Origin: Methylovulum sp.
GTDB lineage: Bacteria > Pseudomonadota > Gammaproteobacteria > Methylococcales > Methylomonadaceae
Direction of reading: 5' to 3'
Length of the DNA stretch: 64,000 nucleotides
NCBI GenBank assembly: GCA_028712695.1
Contig: JAQTQZ010000006.1
Location: 85,434-149,433 of the forward strand
Part shown: piece after piece, positions 45,764 through 54,969 of the stretch
Numbering within the stretch: position 1 is the stretch's first letter
Layout: each line of letters starts with the position of its first letter
Program-made: the position numbers and the translations under genes
Notes under the pieces: model-generated
What the model was told of the DNA's origin: nothing
What the model saw: only the letters and a program-made list of their open reading frames with translations
Databases searched by the model: none

Positions 45764-48700
45764 ATGCCATATTTAGTCTGCTTGCTGTTTTCAGGTGTCT
45801 TGTTATTTTCATCCCTCTCACAGGCAAAGCCGCTTGCCCCAGAGCAAGTACCCGAGCCGCTTAAGCCTTGGATTGCTTGGGTGCAGGAAGAACGGCCTGA
45901 ACAGGCTTGCCCGTTTATGTACAACAGTTACGAGCAAAAACGCTGTAGTTGGCCGACTGAAACCCAGCTCGATTTAACCCCAAAAAAAGGCCAGTTTTCC
46001 ACCCGCTGGCAAGTGTATGCAGAAAGTTGGGTGGGTTTACCGGGCGATGGTACGCATTGGCCGCTGAATGTGACTGTTAACGACAAGCCCGCGCTGGTGC
46101 TGGACAGAAACGGCATTCCTTCCATTAAGCTGGCGGCAGATGCTAAGCAACCGTTAAATTATCAGATCAAGGGGGAATTTTTATGGGATGCAATCCCCGA
46201 TAATTTGGCCGTACCTGCGGACACCGGCTTGATTGATTTGAAGATCAACGGTTTGGCAATCCCCGCGCCGATGATAAGGGGCGGGCAAATCTGGCTGAAA
46301 GAAAGCGAGGTGGGGCTAAAAAAACCGGAAAATGTGCAAAATAGCCTGGACATCCAAGTCTTCAGAAAAATCACGGATGACGTGCCGGTGCAGGTTTTGA
46401 CCCGTTTAATGATAGATGTTTCGGGGGTGCAGCGGGAACTGAAACTGCCCCGACCGCTGCTGGCAGGCTTTATCCCGCTAAGCGTGCAAAGCGCCCTGCC
46501 CGCGCGGCTTGAGCCGGACGGGCAATTGTTAATGCAAGTGCGCCCTGGCCGCTGGGTAATCGACATCATGGCGCGGAACACCAACGAATTGACCGCCCTG
46601 CCGTTTCCTACCACGCCAGCTGAAAACTGGCCGCAAACGGAAATCTGGGTTTTTGAAGCCCGCCCTGATTTGCGCGTTGTGGAGATTGGCCAAGTCGGTG
46701 CGCTGGACACCAGCCAAACTAATTTGCCGGAAGACTGGAAAATGTTGCCTGCGTATAGCATCAGCCAAGGCGAGACGATGGGCTTTAAAGTCATCCGCCG
46801 TGGCGACCCTGAACCGGAACCCAACCAACTCAACTTGGCCCGCAAACTGTGGTTGGATTTTGACGGCACAGGCTACACCGTCAATGATCTGATGACCGGC
46901 AAAATGACCCGTGGCTGGCGGCTGAACGCTTTGCCGCAAACGCACACGGGCAAGGTCACGCTGGATGGCAACAACCAACTGATCACCCATCAACCGGGCA
47001 CCGACAAAAATGGGGTTGAAGTGCGCAAAGGCCTGATAACACTGGATGCCGATAGCCGCATCATCGGCCCTATCGGCACGTTAAGCGCGGTTGGCTGGGA
47101 GCAGGACTTCCATCAGGTCAGCGCCGAACTTAACCTGCCGCCAGGCTGGCGGTTGCTGGCCGCCGCCGGTGTTGACAACGTGCCCGATAGCTGGATTTCC
47201 CGTTGGACATTACTGGATTTGTTCTTGGTGCTGATTGCCGGATTGGCAACGGGGCGGCTCTGGAACAAAGCGTGGGGCGCATTCGCCTTGGTCACGCTAA
47301 CCCTTATCTGGCATGAGCCAGACTCGCCGCATTTTGTTTGGCTGGTCATTCTGGCGACAACCGCGTTAATCAACCTGGTGCCGCCGGGTCGCTTCCTTAA
47401 ATTTTTAACCGTGTGCCGCACGCTGTCTTGGCTGGTTTTAGTCTTGATTGCCGTGCCGTTTATGGTCGATCAGGTGCGCACGGGGCTTTACCCGCAATTG
47501 GAAAGCCACTTGCAAACGGCTTATCCGATGTCCCAAGCCGTATCGCCGATGGAAATGCAGATGAAAGAGGAGGCGGTATCCAGCCCATATAGCGGCTCAT
47601 CACTGGGAAAAATGCGCAGTTACGCCTATAACGCCGCAGACAAAGTAGCCGCACTGCCCAAAAAAAAGGCGGTGCTTGACCGCATCGATCCCAGTGCGCA
47701 TATCCAAACCGGCCCAGGGTTGCCGCAGTGGCAGTGGCATAAAATAATGCTGTCTTGGAATGGTGCGGTGGATAGCCAGCAACAACTGCGCTTATGGTAT
47801 TTGTCGCCGATGATGACCTTGCTGTTGAATTTTATCCGCGTGTTGTTTATCGCCGCGCTGGCGTTGCTGATGTTTGGCGTGGCGGAAAAATTCAGGCCGG
47901 ACTTTAGCAAATTTAAAGCCGCAACACCGCTGTGGCTTGGGGTGTTGCTAGTGCCGATGCTGGCAATGCCGACCCAAAAAAGCTATGCCGATTACCCCAA
48001 CGACGCCTTGTTGGCGCAACTAAAAAGCCGGTTGCAGGAAGTTGAGGTTCCCGACTGCTTGCCCGCCTGCGCGCAAATCCCGCAAATGGCGATGACGATT
48101 AATGAAAAAACCATCGACATCAGCTTGCAAATCGATGCGCAGGAGTCAGTCACCTTGCCGTTGCCCGCCGATTACAGCCAATGGTTTCCTAACCAGGTGC
48201 TGGACAACGGCTCGCCTGCGACCGCGCTGTACCGCGACAATAATGGCTTATGGATCACGCTGAAAGCGGGCGGACACCGTGTTATCTTGCGCGGTGTGGC
48301 ACCGTTATTAAGCAAACTCACCCTCCCTTTGCCGCTCAAACCCAACTATGTCACGGTTGAAAAAACTGGCTGGGAAGTCATCGGCATGCAAAACGACGGG
48401 CAGGCAGACGGGCAATTGCAGTTCAGCCGCATCAGCCAAAGCCATGACGACAACACCAAAAACACCTTGGAACCCGGTGCATTGCCCGCGTTTGCAAGGG
48501 TTGAACGCACGGTGCAACTGGATCTTGATTGGCACGTGAGCACACAAGTCATCAGAATGTCGCCGCCGGACACCGCTGTGGTGTTAAGCGTGCCATTACT
48601 GCCTGGGGAAGCGGTGACCAGCCCTGGGGTGAGGGTTAAGGACGGCAAGGTTGAGGTCAATATTCCGGCGCAGCAATACGCCATGCAATGGGAATCGACC

Positions 48701-49876
48701 TTGGCAAAAACCGACAAAATCAGCTTGACCGCCCCGCAAACCGACCAATGGATTGAAGTCTGGAAAGCCGATGTCAGCCCTATCTGGCATATTGAAGCCT
48801 CCGGCATTGCAATGATCCATCTTAACAACACGGCGCAATGGCTGCCCGAATGGCATCCGTGGCCCAGTGAGACTATCGCCCTGCAAATAACCCGCCCCGT
48901 TGCGGTGGAAGGCCAAACCCTAACGATTGACAGCAGCAGGCTACAAGTCAAACCCGGGCAACGCATCACCGACGCGGGGCTATCGTTCAGTTTGCGCAGT
49001 TCGCAAGGCGGCCAGCATGTGCTTACCCTCCCCGAAAATGCCCTGTTGCAATCGGTGACAATCGACGGACAAACCCGCCCCATCCGACAACAAGGCCGAA
49101 AATTGACCTTACCGGTCAACCCAGGCAAACAGAATATTGCGGTCAATTGGCAAGAAGCCGTCCCCCTGTCGATGGTCTTCAGCACCCCGCAAATTGATTT
49201 GGGACAGGCCAGTGTCAACACCGATTTGACCATCAATTTAGGCCAAGACCGCTGGGTGTTGTTTGCCCTAGGGCCACGGCTGGGGCCGGCGGTTTTGTTC
49301 TGGGGCATTTTAATCGTCATTTTTATGCTCGCGCTGGGCTTGGGTAAAGTCCACCTGACGCCGTTAAAGCATTGGCAATGGTTTTTATTGTTGGTGGGGC
49401 TTAGCCAAATACCGATAATGTCGGCGGGGCTTGTTATCGCGTGGCTGATGGTGCTGGGTTGGCGGACGCAGCAGACCGCCGAATCACGTTATTTTAACGA
49501 GCTGCAAACGCTTATTGCTGGCATGACATTAATCTCGCTGGGGATTTTATTTTTTGCCGTCGCCCAAGGCTTGCTCAGCTCACCCGATATGCGCATCACT
49601 GGCAACCAATCCACTGCCTTTAACTTAAATTGGTATCAGGACAGGAGCTTATCGACCCTACCCACCGCAACGCTGGTCTCTGTACCATTGCTGGTATACC
49701 GGTTGCTGATGCTGGCCTGGTCGTTATGGCTGGCGGTTTCTTTGCTTGATTGGCTGAAGTGGGGCTGGGGCTGTTTTTCAAGCAACGGTCTATGGAAGAA
49801 AAAAATACCTGTAGAAAAACCCGTGCCAATGGACGTGAACCCACCGAAAAAAGACGGGGAAGACCCTTGGGTTTAA
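45764..49876 (+). CDS. Very large membrane protein, unknown
   Basis: A 1370-residue protein with a signal peptide (MPYLVCLLFSGVLLFSSLSQA). Long periplasmic beta-rich stretches lie at about 22-475, 750-1165 and before the end, broken by two clusters of membrane helices (about 480-580 and 685-750) and a final set (about 1170-1340) with a Pro-rich cytosolic tail. The Cys pairs (ERPEQACPFM; PDCLPACAQIP) may form disulfides. It begins 67 bp after the last CRISPR repeat with GGGAG before the ATG. No family that I can name; a cell-envelope role is likely. Confidence 0.8.
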   Translation: MPYLVCLLFSGVLLFSSLSQAKPLAPEQVPEPLKPWIAWVQEERPEQACPFMYNSYEQKRCSWPTETQLDLTPKKGQFSTRWQVYAESWVGLPGDGTHWPLNVTVNDKPALVLDRNGIPSIKLAADAKQPLNYQIKGEFLWDAIPDNLAVPADTGLIDLKINGLAIPAPMIRGGQIWLKESEVGLKKPENVQNSLDIQVFRKITDDVPVQVLTRLMIDVSGVQRELKLPRPLLAGFIPLSVQSALPARLEPDGQLLMQVRPGRWVIDIMARNTNELTALPFPTTPAENWPQTEIWVFEARPDLRVVEIGQVGALDTSQTNLPEDWKMLPAYSISQGETMGFKVIRRGDPEPEPNQLNLARKLWLDFDGTGYTVNDLMTGKMTRGWRLNALPQTHTGKVTLDGNNQLITHQPGTDKNGVEVRKGLITLDADSRIIGPIGTLSAVGWEQDFHQVSAELNLPPGWRLLAAAGVDNVPDSWISRWTLLDLFLVLIAGLATGRLWNKAWGAFALVTLTLIWHEPDSPHFVWLVILATTALINLVPPGRFLKFLTVCRTLSWLVLVLIAVPFMVDQVRTGLYPQLESHLQTAYPMSQAVSPMEMQMKEEAVSSPYSGSSLGKMRSYAYNAADKVAALPKKKAVLDRIDPSAHIQTGPGLPQWQWHKIMLSWNGAVDSQQQLRLWYLSPMMTLLLNFIRVLFIAALALLMFGVAEKFRPDFSKFKAATPLWLGVLLVPMLAMPTQKSYADYPNDALLAQLKSRLQEVEVPDCLPACAQIPQMAMTINEKTIDISLQIDAQESVTLPLPADYSQWFPNQVLDNGSPATALYRDNNGLWITLKAGGHRVILRGVAPLLSKLTLPLPLKPNYVTVEKTGWEVIGMQNDGQADGQLQFSRISQSHDDNTKNTLEPGALPAFARVERTVQLDLDWHVSTQVIRMSPPDTAVVLSVPLLPGEAVTSPGVRVKDGKVEVNIPAQQYAMQWESTLAKTDKISLTAPQTDQWIEVWKADVSPIWHIEASGIAMIHLNNTAQWLPEWHPWPSETIALQITRPVAVEGQTLTIDSSRLQVKPGQRITDAGLSFSLRSSQGGQHVLTLPENALLQSVTIDGQTRPIRQQGRKLTLPVNPGKQNIAVNWQEAVPLSMVFSTPQIDLGQASVNTDLTINLGQDRWVLFALGPRLGPAVLFWGILIVIFMLALGLGKVHLTPLKHWQWFLLLVGLSQIPIMSAGLVIAWLMVLGWRTQQTAESRYFNELQTLIAGMTLISLGILFFAVAQGLLSSPDMRITGNQSTAFNLNWYQDRSLSTLPTATLVSVPLLVYRLLMLAWSLWLAVSLLDWLKWGWGCFSSNGLWKKKIPVEKPVPMDVNPPKKDGEDPWV

Positions 49877-49951
49877 TTTGGCAGCGCCCTTCGTAACCAT
49901 CACACGCCAGCCTTATTAATGTTGGACTCTGCAAAAACCCTACTGCCAACA

Positions 49952-49990
49952 CGATTGATGGCCTTTAAGCCCATCAATCGCGGCTTGTTT
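49952..49990 (+). terminator. Rho-independent terminator after the large membrane protein
   Basis: CGATTGATGG-N9-CCATCAATCG is a perfect 10-bp stem, followed within 5 bases by a TTGTTTTT tract. The rest of 49877-50229 has one small leftward frame (50000-50182) without a ribosome site and a further imperfect hairpin near 50131-50165. Confidence 0.8.
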
Positions 49991-50229
49991 TTAGGAGCAT
50001 TAGCTGTAACGGCTCGCGTTTGAAATCGGTTTGTCTCGCTTTAACTGCAAGCGAATATGTGCTCCAGACTGCCCCCAGTCGCGAAAATATAGTGATTTGT
50101 CTGCGACCATGGGGACACCCAAATACAGCATACTTACTCCGGGAACGGAATCGCTTACCGGGAGTAATTGTTCGATAATCATCTGATTATGTTGTCTTCT
50201 GCATGTAATTTTCTCCGGTAGCCCACTAA

Positions 50230-50673
50230 CTACAGAGGTTGCATAAATTCCTGACCTTTCTTAATCTTAGCTGCGCAGGTAAATTTAAGGGCGTAAGTTT
50301 TGCTGGCATTTCTAAACAACAAATGTTTTTTTGTCGCTGAGTCTTGATAAGAATCACCGGCGTGTAACGTTTTTAAATCTTCACCTTCATACTGGGATTC
50401 CGCCACTCCTTCAATGATATAGCACAAACCAACAACAGGATGGGTGTGCGGAACGCTAGAAAATTCAGGGGGAAAGTCAATCAGCATTAACCTTAGCTCT
50501 TCACTGCCACCCGCTATGTCTGTTCTTTCAATGATTTTGCGCGATACCTTAGTGAGCGTAAATTGTGCCTCGCTAGTTGGACTGTTTCGAGTTACTGGAT
50601 AAACTGAATTGCCAGCAATGCTTGTGCAACCGCTAAGAACAGTGATTGCAACTGCTGAAATTATATATTTCAT
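50230..50673 (-). CDS. Cupin-domain lipoprotein
   Basis: A 147-residue predicted lipoprotein: MKYIISAVAITVLSGC with lipobox LSGC. The mature part is one cupin barrel with motif 1 VPHTHPVVGLCYIIEGVAE (metal-binding His pair) and motif 2-like LHAGDSYQDSATKKH. It would be a periplasmic or outer-membrane-attached binding protein or enzyme of unknown substrate. It lies 80 bp downstream of the VOC gene in the same direction. Confidence 0.75.
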   Translation of the reverse strand: MKYIISAVAITVLSGCTSIAGNSVYPVTRNSPTSEAQFTLTKVSRKIIERTDIAGGSEELRLMLIDFPPEFSSVPHTHPVVGLCYIIEGVAESQYEGEDLKTLHAGDSYQDSATKKHLLFRNASKTYALKFTCAAKIKKGQEFMQPL

Positions 50674-50753
50674 GATAGCTTTGATGTGAGATCGAGGATT
50701 GGTTGAGTGACTCTAAGGCCAGTGTTTATATTAAACCCACACAGACTCGAAAT

Positions 50754-51155
50754 TCATAAAATGGCAGTGCAATTGAACATCCATTGCACACCGAACCGAT
50801 CGGTCAATTTGCCGAAATAGTCGCCCCAGGGCTGCATGGCAAGGGGCGTAGTGACTTGACCACCAATCGCGAGGCGAGAGAAAAGTTGCATTGTTTGATC
50901 ACGATCATCCAGCATGAAAATCATCGCCGAGCCTCTCATTGGCTCGGCGTCGTCATTGTCCGAAGCGAAGAAGCGCACTCCAGACCCCTCAAATTGAGCG
51001 TGCATTATTTTGCCGCGCATTGATTCAGTTCGGACAGGCATTCCGTTCTCGCCGTAGCGGAGGGTGGCAACAATCTTTCCCAATCCACACTCTGTATAGA
51101 AACCGAGCGCCTGTTCGCAGGTTGTGGTAAAGAATAGATAGTTTGAGAGGTTCAT
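50754..51155 (-). CDS. VOC (glyoxalase/PhnB-like) family protein
   Basis: A 133-residue paired beta-alpha-beta-beta-beta protein of the PhnB-like VOC branch: MNLSNYLFFTTTCEQALGFYTECG at the start, MHAQFEGSGVRFFASD in the middle, and WGDYFGKLTDRFGVQWMFNC at the end. VOC proteins are metalloenzymes or antibiotic-binding proteins; the substrate is unknown. GGAGTCAAG lies before the ATG. It is in line with the tautomerase gene upstream and may share TetR control. Confidence 0.82.
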   Translation of the reverse strand: MNLSNYLFFTTTCEQALGFYTECGLGKIVATLRYGENGMPVRTESMRGKIMHAQFEGSGVRFFASDNDDAEPMRGSAMIFMLDDRDQTMQLFSRLAIGGQVTTPLAMQPWGDYFGKLTDRFGVQWMFNCTAIL

Positions 51156-51270
51156 TCTTGACTCCGAGGTTTTAATATGGAAAAGGCTAATTTCGAACGA
51201 GTAAACGATTTGTATAATACTTATCGCGGATCAGAAATATATTTCTGAGCAACTCTCGATATTTGATCTC

Positions 51271-51687
51271 TCAGCCTTTGGAAATTGCTTCACCCAGTTC
51301 TGCATTTGTCATCGCCACCCCCCCAATGCCCCATGCACCATCAACTGCATGTACGACATTTACCCAAATCTGATTTTTTGGAAGATTACCGCCAGAGGCT
51401 TCATGAACAATATGGGTCGCTTCTTCAATATACCCAATTTGGATTTCTCGTGTGGCGAATGCAAATGAAGGAGTCTTCCATTCGATCCATGCGCCTGAAA
51501 GTTCTTGCCCTCCGGTAAAAGTACGACCTTTGGGTATCACATGGACTTGAGCAGTAATGGTTGGAGTCATCACCGTGTTACCAGCCAAACCATGCCAACG
51601 CAGCATAGAATTAGTCAGCTTGGCGACAATTTGTTTTTCAGCGCCTTCTGGCAAAGCACCTTCGGTAAAGGTAAGGGTAAGTGGCAT
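51271..51687 (-). CDS. Tautomerase-superfamily protein
   Basis: A 138-residue protein with Pro after the initiator Met (MPLTLTFTEGALPEGAEKQI), the catalytic N-terminal proline of 4-oxalocrotonate tautomerase relatives. At about 137 residues it is of the longer (two-unit or cis-CaaD-like) form; the second half has IWVNVVHAVDGAWGIGG. AGGAGATAC precedes the ATG. It is divergent from the tetR gene, with a palindrome between them, so it is the probable regulated target. Confidence 0.8.
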   Translation of the reverse strand: MPLTLTFTEGALPEGAEKQIVAKLTNSMLRWHGLAGNTVMTPTITAQVHVIPKGRTFTGGQELSGAWIEWKTPSFAFATREIQIGYIEEATHIVHEASGGNLPKNQIWVNVVHAVDGAWGIGGVAMTNAELGEAISKG

Positions 51688-51755
51688 TTTGTATCTCCTA
51701 TAAATTGGGTTGTTGTCAAAACGGCGTTTAAATAACGACCGTGATGTATTATTAA

Positions 51756-51769
51756 ATAACTATCGTTAT
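51756..51769. promoter_or_regulatory. Probable TetR operator
   Basis: ATAAC-TATC-GTTAT is an inverted repeat in the divergent gap between the tautomerase and tetR genes, with a second half-site ATAACGA at about 51732. An extended -10 (TGATATAAT, ending 51806) for tetR lies 32 bp downstream. Confidence 0.5.
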
Positions 51770-51833
51770 GCTGTCAACAACTAACGCTCGCTATTTTTGA
51801 TATAATTCTTCAAAAGATGATTTAGGATAGAAA

Positions 51834-52421
51834 ATGGCAAGATACAAAACCGACCACAAAGAACAAACTCGTGAGCGCATTATTACCGCTGCTGGACGTT
51901 GTTTTAAGAAGTGTGGGTACAGCGGAATAGGTGTTGATGGTTTGGCAAAAGAAGCTGGGGTAACCTCCGGCGCATTCTACGGGCACTTTTCATCCAAGGA
52001 AAATGCCTTTATAGAAATCGTTGTTACTGGTTTAAGGGAAGTGCATGATGCCATTCAGAATCTTCAGTCAGAATATGGCGCTCGTTGGCCCGAAGTGTTC
52101 ATCGATTTTTACTTAAGCACGAAGCGTACTTGCGATCTTGCTGAGGCTTGTGCTTTGCAAGCACTTACGCCCGAAGTGACGCGGTCAAACGAAGCTGTAA
52201 GAGCAATCTACCAAGCTGAAATGATTAAGCTGGTCGATGTGATTGCCCAAGGCCTACCTCAGGGAACCACTAGGAATGTTGATCGTGCCTGGACATTACT
52301 GGTGATGTTATCCGGCGGTGTAACACTGATGCGTGCTTTAGCAGATGAAGCGCTGGCTGCTCAAATTGCAAAAACGATAAGAGTTGCGGCACTTACACTA
52401 ATTGAAGGTGGGGCAGCCTAA
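51834..52421 (+). CDS. TetR-family repressor
   Basis: A 195-residue regulator. The DNA-binding helix-turn-helix is at the N-terminus (RERIITAAGRCFKKCGYSGI, GVDGLAKEAGVTSGAFYGHFSSKENAF), and a helical ligand domain follows. The sequence fits the branch that controls detoxification enzymes. It is divergent from the tautomerase-VOC-cupin genes, which it probably represses along with itself. Confidence 0.92.
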   Translation: MARYKTDHKEQTRERIITAAGRCFKKCGYSGIGVDGLAKEAGVTSGAFYGHFSSKENAFIEIVVTGLREVHDAIQNLQSEYGARWPEVFIDFYLSTKRTCDLAEACALQALTPEVTRSNEAVRAIYQAEMIKLVDVIAQGLPQGTTRNVDRAWTLLVMLSGGVTLMRALADEALAAQIAKTIRVAALTLIEGGAA

Positions 52422-52547
52422 GAATTAATCGAAGAGATGACAGTTTTTAGATGAATTCTAATAGGACAACTGTCATTTCATTTGCAATTAATTATGGTAA
52501 AAGTACAGGGTATCAATTTGTACACCGGCCGCAGTGGAGCGCCTTAG

Positions 52548-53441
52548 TTATGCCATTTCGTGATAGGTTAGCCGATCCGATGGAAAAGGACTTTGCCAAC
52601 ACGGTGCCACATCAATCCCCCTGAATCTCCCGTTATTCACGGCCTGATCCTGCCCTATTTTTTTAGCTATGATCACAATGTGATAAGGATGGAAGAGTTC
52701 TGCAGCGAGTATTTGGAGTCCCATATAATTAACCACTTCAACTGCCAGGCGCGTATCGAAAACATGCTGATGCAGGCATCTGTTTTCGATATTCCGCTTT
52801 GACCGCTCTTGGAAGAACTGGAAGTCGCCCGCCCCCGGATCTTTGCTCAAATCGTGAAGTCTCAGAATCTCCTCCAGATGCGTCAAGTCACCTTCGTTTG
52901 TTTGACTATCAAAATCTTGGATCAAGTGCTCCAACGAAGTTACCGGTCTACGGTGATCGAAAGTGCCATCTTTATGTGGGACAACGAGCACAAATAATCC
53001 ATCTTGCTTGAGAACCCGGATCCATTCTGCAAGACCCTGTAATGGATTAGCCAAATGCTCGATACAGTGGGATGAAAGGACGAAATCATAAGAGGAGTCC
53101 TCGATACCTTGTAAATTGCTCGCCTCGACAACATACTGGCGACCCGGCGCCTTTTCCTTTTCAAAAAGGAAAGTATCCCCTTCCCTGATAACTCCTTCCC
53201 AGACCGTATTGCCACTAAAGTTGCAATTGTCGATTCTGGCGGCATCTGGATAAATAGGAATGATCCCCCCGCGCCCAAATATGCCACTCGGCCCCCCAAT
53301 CTCCAGACCGCTCCCAGATTGAAAAAACAACTTACAGTGCGGGTAGAATTTAAGCCGTTGAGGCCGGGATCGACGATATGCCTCTTTCAGCAAGCGGACT
53401 ATCCCCTTTGATTTTAGTTTTGCGTAGACTTTCTTTATCAT
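52548..53441 (-). CDS. SAM-dependent methyltransferase (class I)
   Basis: A 297-residue protein with a type-11 methyltransferase core: GSGLEIGGPSGIFG (a modified SAM loop), YDFVLSSHCIEHLANP and GLFVLVVPHK. The N-terminal 40 residues are basic (MIKKVYAKLKSKGIVRLLKE), as in methyltransferases found in glycan gene clusters. AGGAGAAAG precedes the ATG. Directly upstream is the leftward cassette cluster, so it may have been captured with it, but it has no attC of its own at its 3' end. Confidence 0.82.
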   Translation of the reverse strand: MIKKVYAKLKSKGIVRLLKEAYRRSRPQRLKFYPHCKLFFQSGSGLEIGGPSGIFGRGGIIPIYPDAARIDNCNFSGNTVWEGVIREGDTFLFEKEKAPGRQYVVEASNLQGIEDSSYDFVLSSHCIEHLANPLQGLAEWIRVLKQDGLFVLVVPHKDGTFDHRRPVTSLEHLIQDFDSQTNEGDLTHLEEILRLHDLSKDPGAGDFQFFQERSKRNIENRCLHQHVFDTRLAVEVVNYMGLQILAAELFHPYHIVIIAKKIGQDQAVNNGRFRGIDVAPCWQSPFPSDRLTYHEMA

Positions 53442-53485
53442 TGCTTTTCTTTCTCCTAACTTACGGTTGTGACTGTGTAATGGCG

Positions 53486-53547
53486 GCCTAACATAAAGCT
53501 AAGCAAGGTGGCTTTTTGCGCAGCTCCGCTTTAGCGAAAGGTTAGGC
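53486..53547 (-). other. Textbook 62-bp attC site (leftward)
   Basis: On the minus strand: R'' GCCTAAC, 5 nt, L'' GCTAAAGC, a central arm, L' GCTTAGC, 5 nt, R' GTTAGGC. L'' carries one extra A relative to the complement of L', the extrahelical base typical of attC sites. The TAA stop of the upstream gene lies inside R''. This is the clearest integron site in the window. Confidence 0.88.
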
Positions 53548-53751
53548 TGGGTGTTTGATTGCAAGACCTGCCCTCCTTGATGTGTTTCTACGGTCTCCAC
53601 CGTATCGGTTAAGAATGGCATCGATGATGGCTTGATCCGTAACCTGCTTGCGGCTCTCAATCTGCCCCTCGCGTACTGCGGCAGTCCACGGCAGGGCGTT
53701 TATGCCCCATGACTCAACAATCCTTGCGTCGCTGAATGCTTCGGTATTCAT
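53542..53751 (-). pseudogene. Truncated methyltransferase cassette gene
   Basis: A 69-residue product whose first 48 residues (DARIVESWGINALPWTAAVREG, then KQVTDQAIIDAILNRY) are the usual N-terminus of a class I SAM methyltransferase. At the point where the SAM-binding DVGCGEG motif should come, the frame runs into GGDRRNTSRRAGLAIKHPA and stops in the attC. The catalytic domain is lost, so this is a deletion remnant kept inside a cassette. Confidence 0.7.
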
Positions 53752-53764
53752 CTGCCCCCCGACT

Positions 53765-53880
53765 GGCTAACGTTACGGTAAGGCATGCCGCTAAGGAGTC
53801 GAAACGACAGCAACATGAAAAATGCACAAAGCCAATAAGCGACCAAATAATAAAATTTGGCATACCCAGACCCTACAGTT
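53765..53880 (-). other. Degenerate attC-like site (leftward)
   Basis: The plus strand begins GGCTAACGTTACGGTAAGGC, the complement of the R'/L' end shared by the window's other attC sites (CTTACCGTAACGTTRGSC). The L'' side pairs loosely (GGGTATGCC with GGCATGCC), and the R'' box by the stop codon of the next gene is worn. Confidence 0.5.
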
Positions 53881-54305
53881 TATTTTGTGTTTTGCCCAGT
53901 GGCAATGCCATATGCGACAAAAGCACCTAACATAAAACATACCGCTATGACAATAACGCTGGAAAGTGAAACCAAAGCAACCCACGAAAACTTTTTAAAA
54001 ATTAAAATGTAAGCAGGTAAAAGCGCAAGCACGATTAAAAGCAATATACAGGAGGAAAACTTGTGCACAGGGGCAAGCAAAGCGACTGCAAAAAGAAGCA
54101 ACATTGAAGTTAGTCCGTAGGCAAAACTTAGCTGCAAAATTGAAACAAACGGGAACACACATTCTCCCGGAGACTCCCGCCAAAAACCTTGCGGACATAC
54201 GTGCCAACTCCAAATAGAGAGCTGATGCCCAAGAAAAATCCACGTTACACCTGTGATACCTAAACATACGACCAATAACACAAGCCAGCGGATAACAATA
54301 AACAT
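53880..54305 (-). CDS. Cassette-borne four-helix membrane protein
   Basis: A 141-residue very hydrophobic protein with four membrane segments (about 5-27, 55-77, 82-103 and 108-132) and a short outer loop with two Cys (HVCPQGFWRESPGECVFP). GGAG precedes the ATG. It lies between two attC-like sites in the same orientation, the usual form of an integron cassette. No family recognised. Confidence 0.65.
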   Translation of the reverse strand: MFIVIRWLVLLVVCLGITGVTWIFLGHQLSIWSWHVCPQGFWRESPGECVFPFVSILQLSFAYGLTSMLLLFAVALLAPVHKFSSCILLLIVLALLPAYILIFKKFSWVALVSLSSVIVIAVCFMLGAFVAYGIATGQNTK

Positions 54306-54324
54306 GATGCTCCAGTATAGGTGT

Positions 54325-54400
54325 GCCTAACGTTACGGGGCGCACCGCTCACGAAAACGAAACCACCGAACCTTGAAAAAACTATGAGCCAAAACCGCTA
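54325..54400 (-). other. Partial attC-like site (leftward)
   Basis: The plus strand GCCTAACGTTACGGGGCGCA, with ACGAAAACGAAACC and ACCTTGAAAAAACT after it, follows the reverse complement of attC site 1 (at 5.3 kb) block by block, then ends at a foldback element. The R'' half is missing. Confidence 0.5.
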
Positions 54401-54406
54401 ACGGAC

Positions 54407-54513
54407 GGTATATACTCTGAACGGCCATGTTTACGGCTTTTATATTCTTTCGTAGGGTACGCAGTGCGTACCCTACATAAAAAACCGAAAATTTGAGCGT
54501 TTAAAGTATATCC
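54407..54513. mobile_element. Foldback MITE/REP-like element
   Basis: Outer arms GGTATATACTCTGAACG (54407-54423) and CGTTTAAAGTATATCCC (54497-54513) pair at 14 of 17 positions. Inside is a perfect 12+1+12 palindrome, GTAGGGTACGCA-G-TGCGTACCCTAC (54452-54476), of the REP type. Together they form one long imperfect hairpin of 107 bp. Confidence 0.6.
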
Positions 54514-54817
54514 CTTTGACCGATTTGTTAAGCCCGGCAATAACCGCGAAAACCCCAGCCAGCCACCAACCAACAAGACAATCCAGTTTGTTCCAAAGTA
54601 CGGTAAACACCAAGCTCAACGGTGACCGGACTTTACCACCGGAGCTAAAACTGGGCAACCTGAAAAAACTGGGCCGTTGGCAAACAACCACCGCTCAAAA
54701 ACCTGATACCAGCCGATTGCTTGCCCTAGCATGCAATACCAAGCCAAACGGACGGACAAACCCTTAGCTTGCGGATAGGGGTTACTTAACATTGTGTCCG
54801 GAAAAGTTTTGGCTTAT

Positions 54818-54847
54818 CAATTTTCAATATTTAACGGTGACATAACC
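54818..54847. repeat. Solo IS1595-type right end
   Basis: AATTTTCAAT then ATTTAACGGTGACATAACC is close to the right end of the IS1595 remnant at 5062-5091 (AATTTTCAAC then AATTAACGGTAACATAGCC). No transposase is beside it. The stretch 54514-54817 has no gene that I can support. Confidence 0.5.
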
Positions 54848-54969
54848 TTAATTAAAGTCTTCACATTATTTGCACATTTCCTTCAAATTGTTTGCGCTTT
54901 TCGATAGTAAAGTAAGTATCAAGAACAGAAATGTACTGTTCTGCAACCCTAATCAACGAGAGATCAAAC

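Noticed and set aside
50000..50182. Leftward 60-residue frame after the terminator
   Set aside because: No ribosome site, and it contains an imperfect hairpin. Coding potential cannot be supported.
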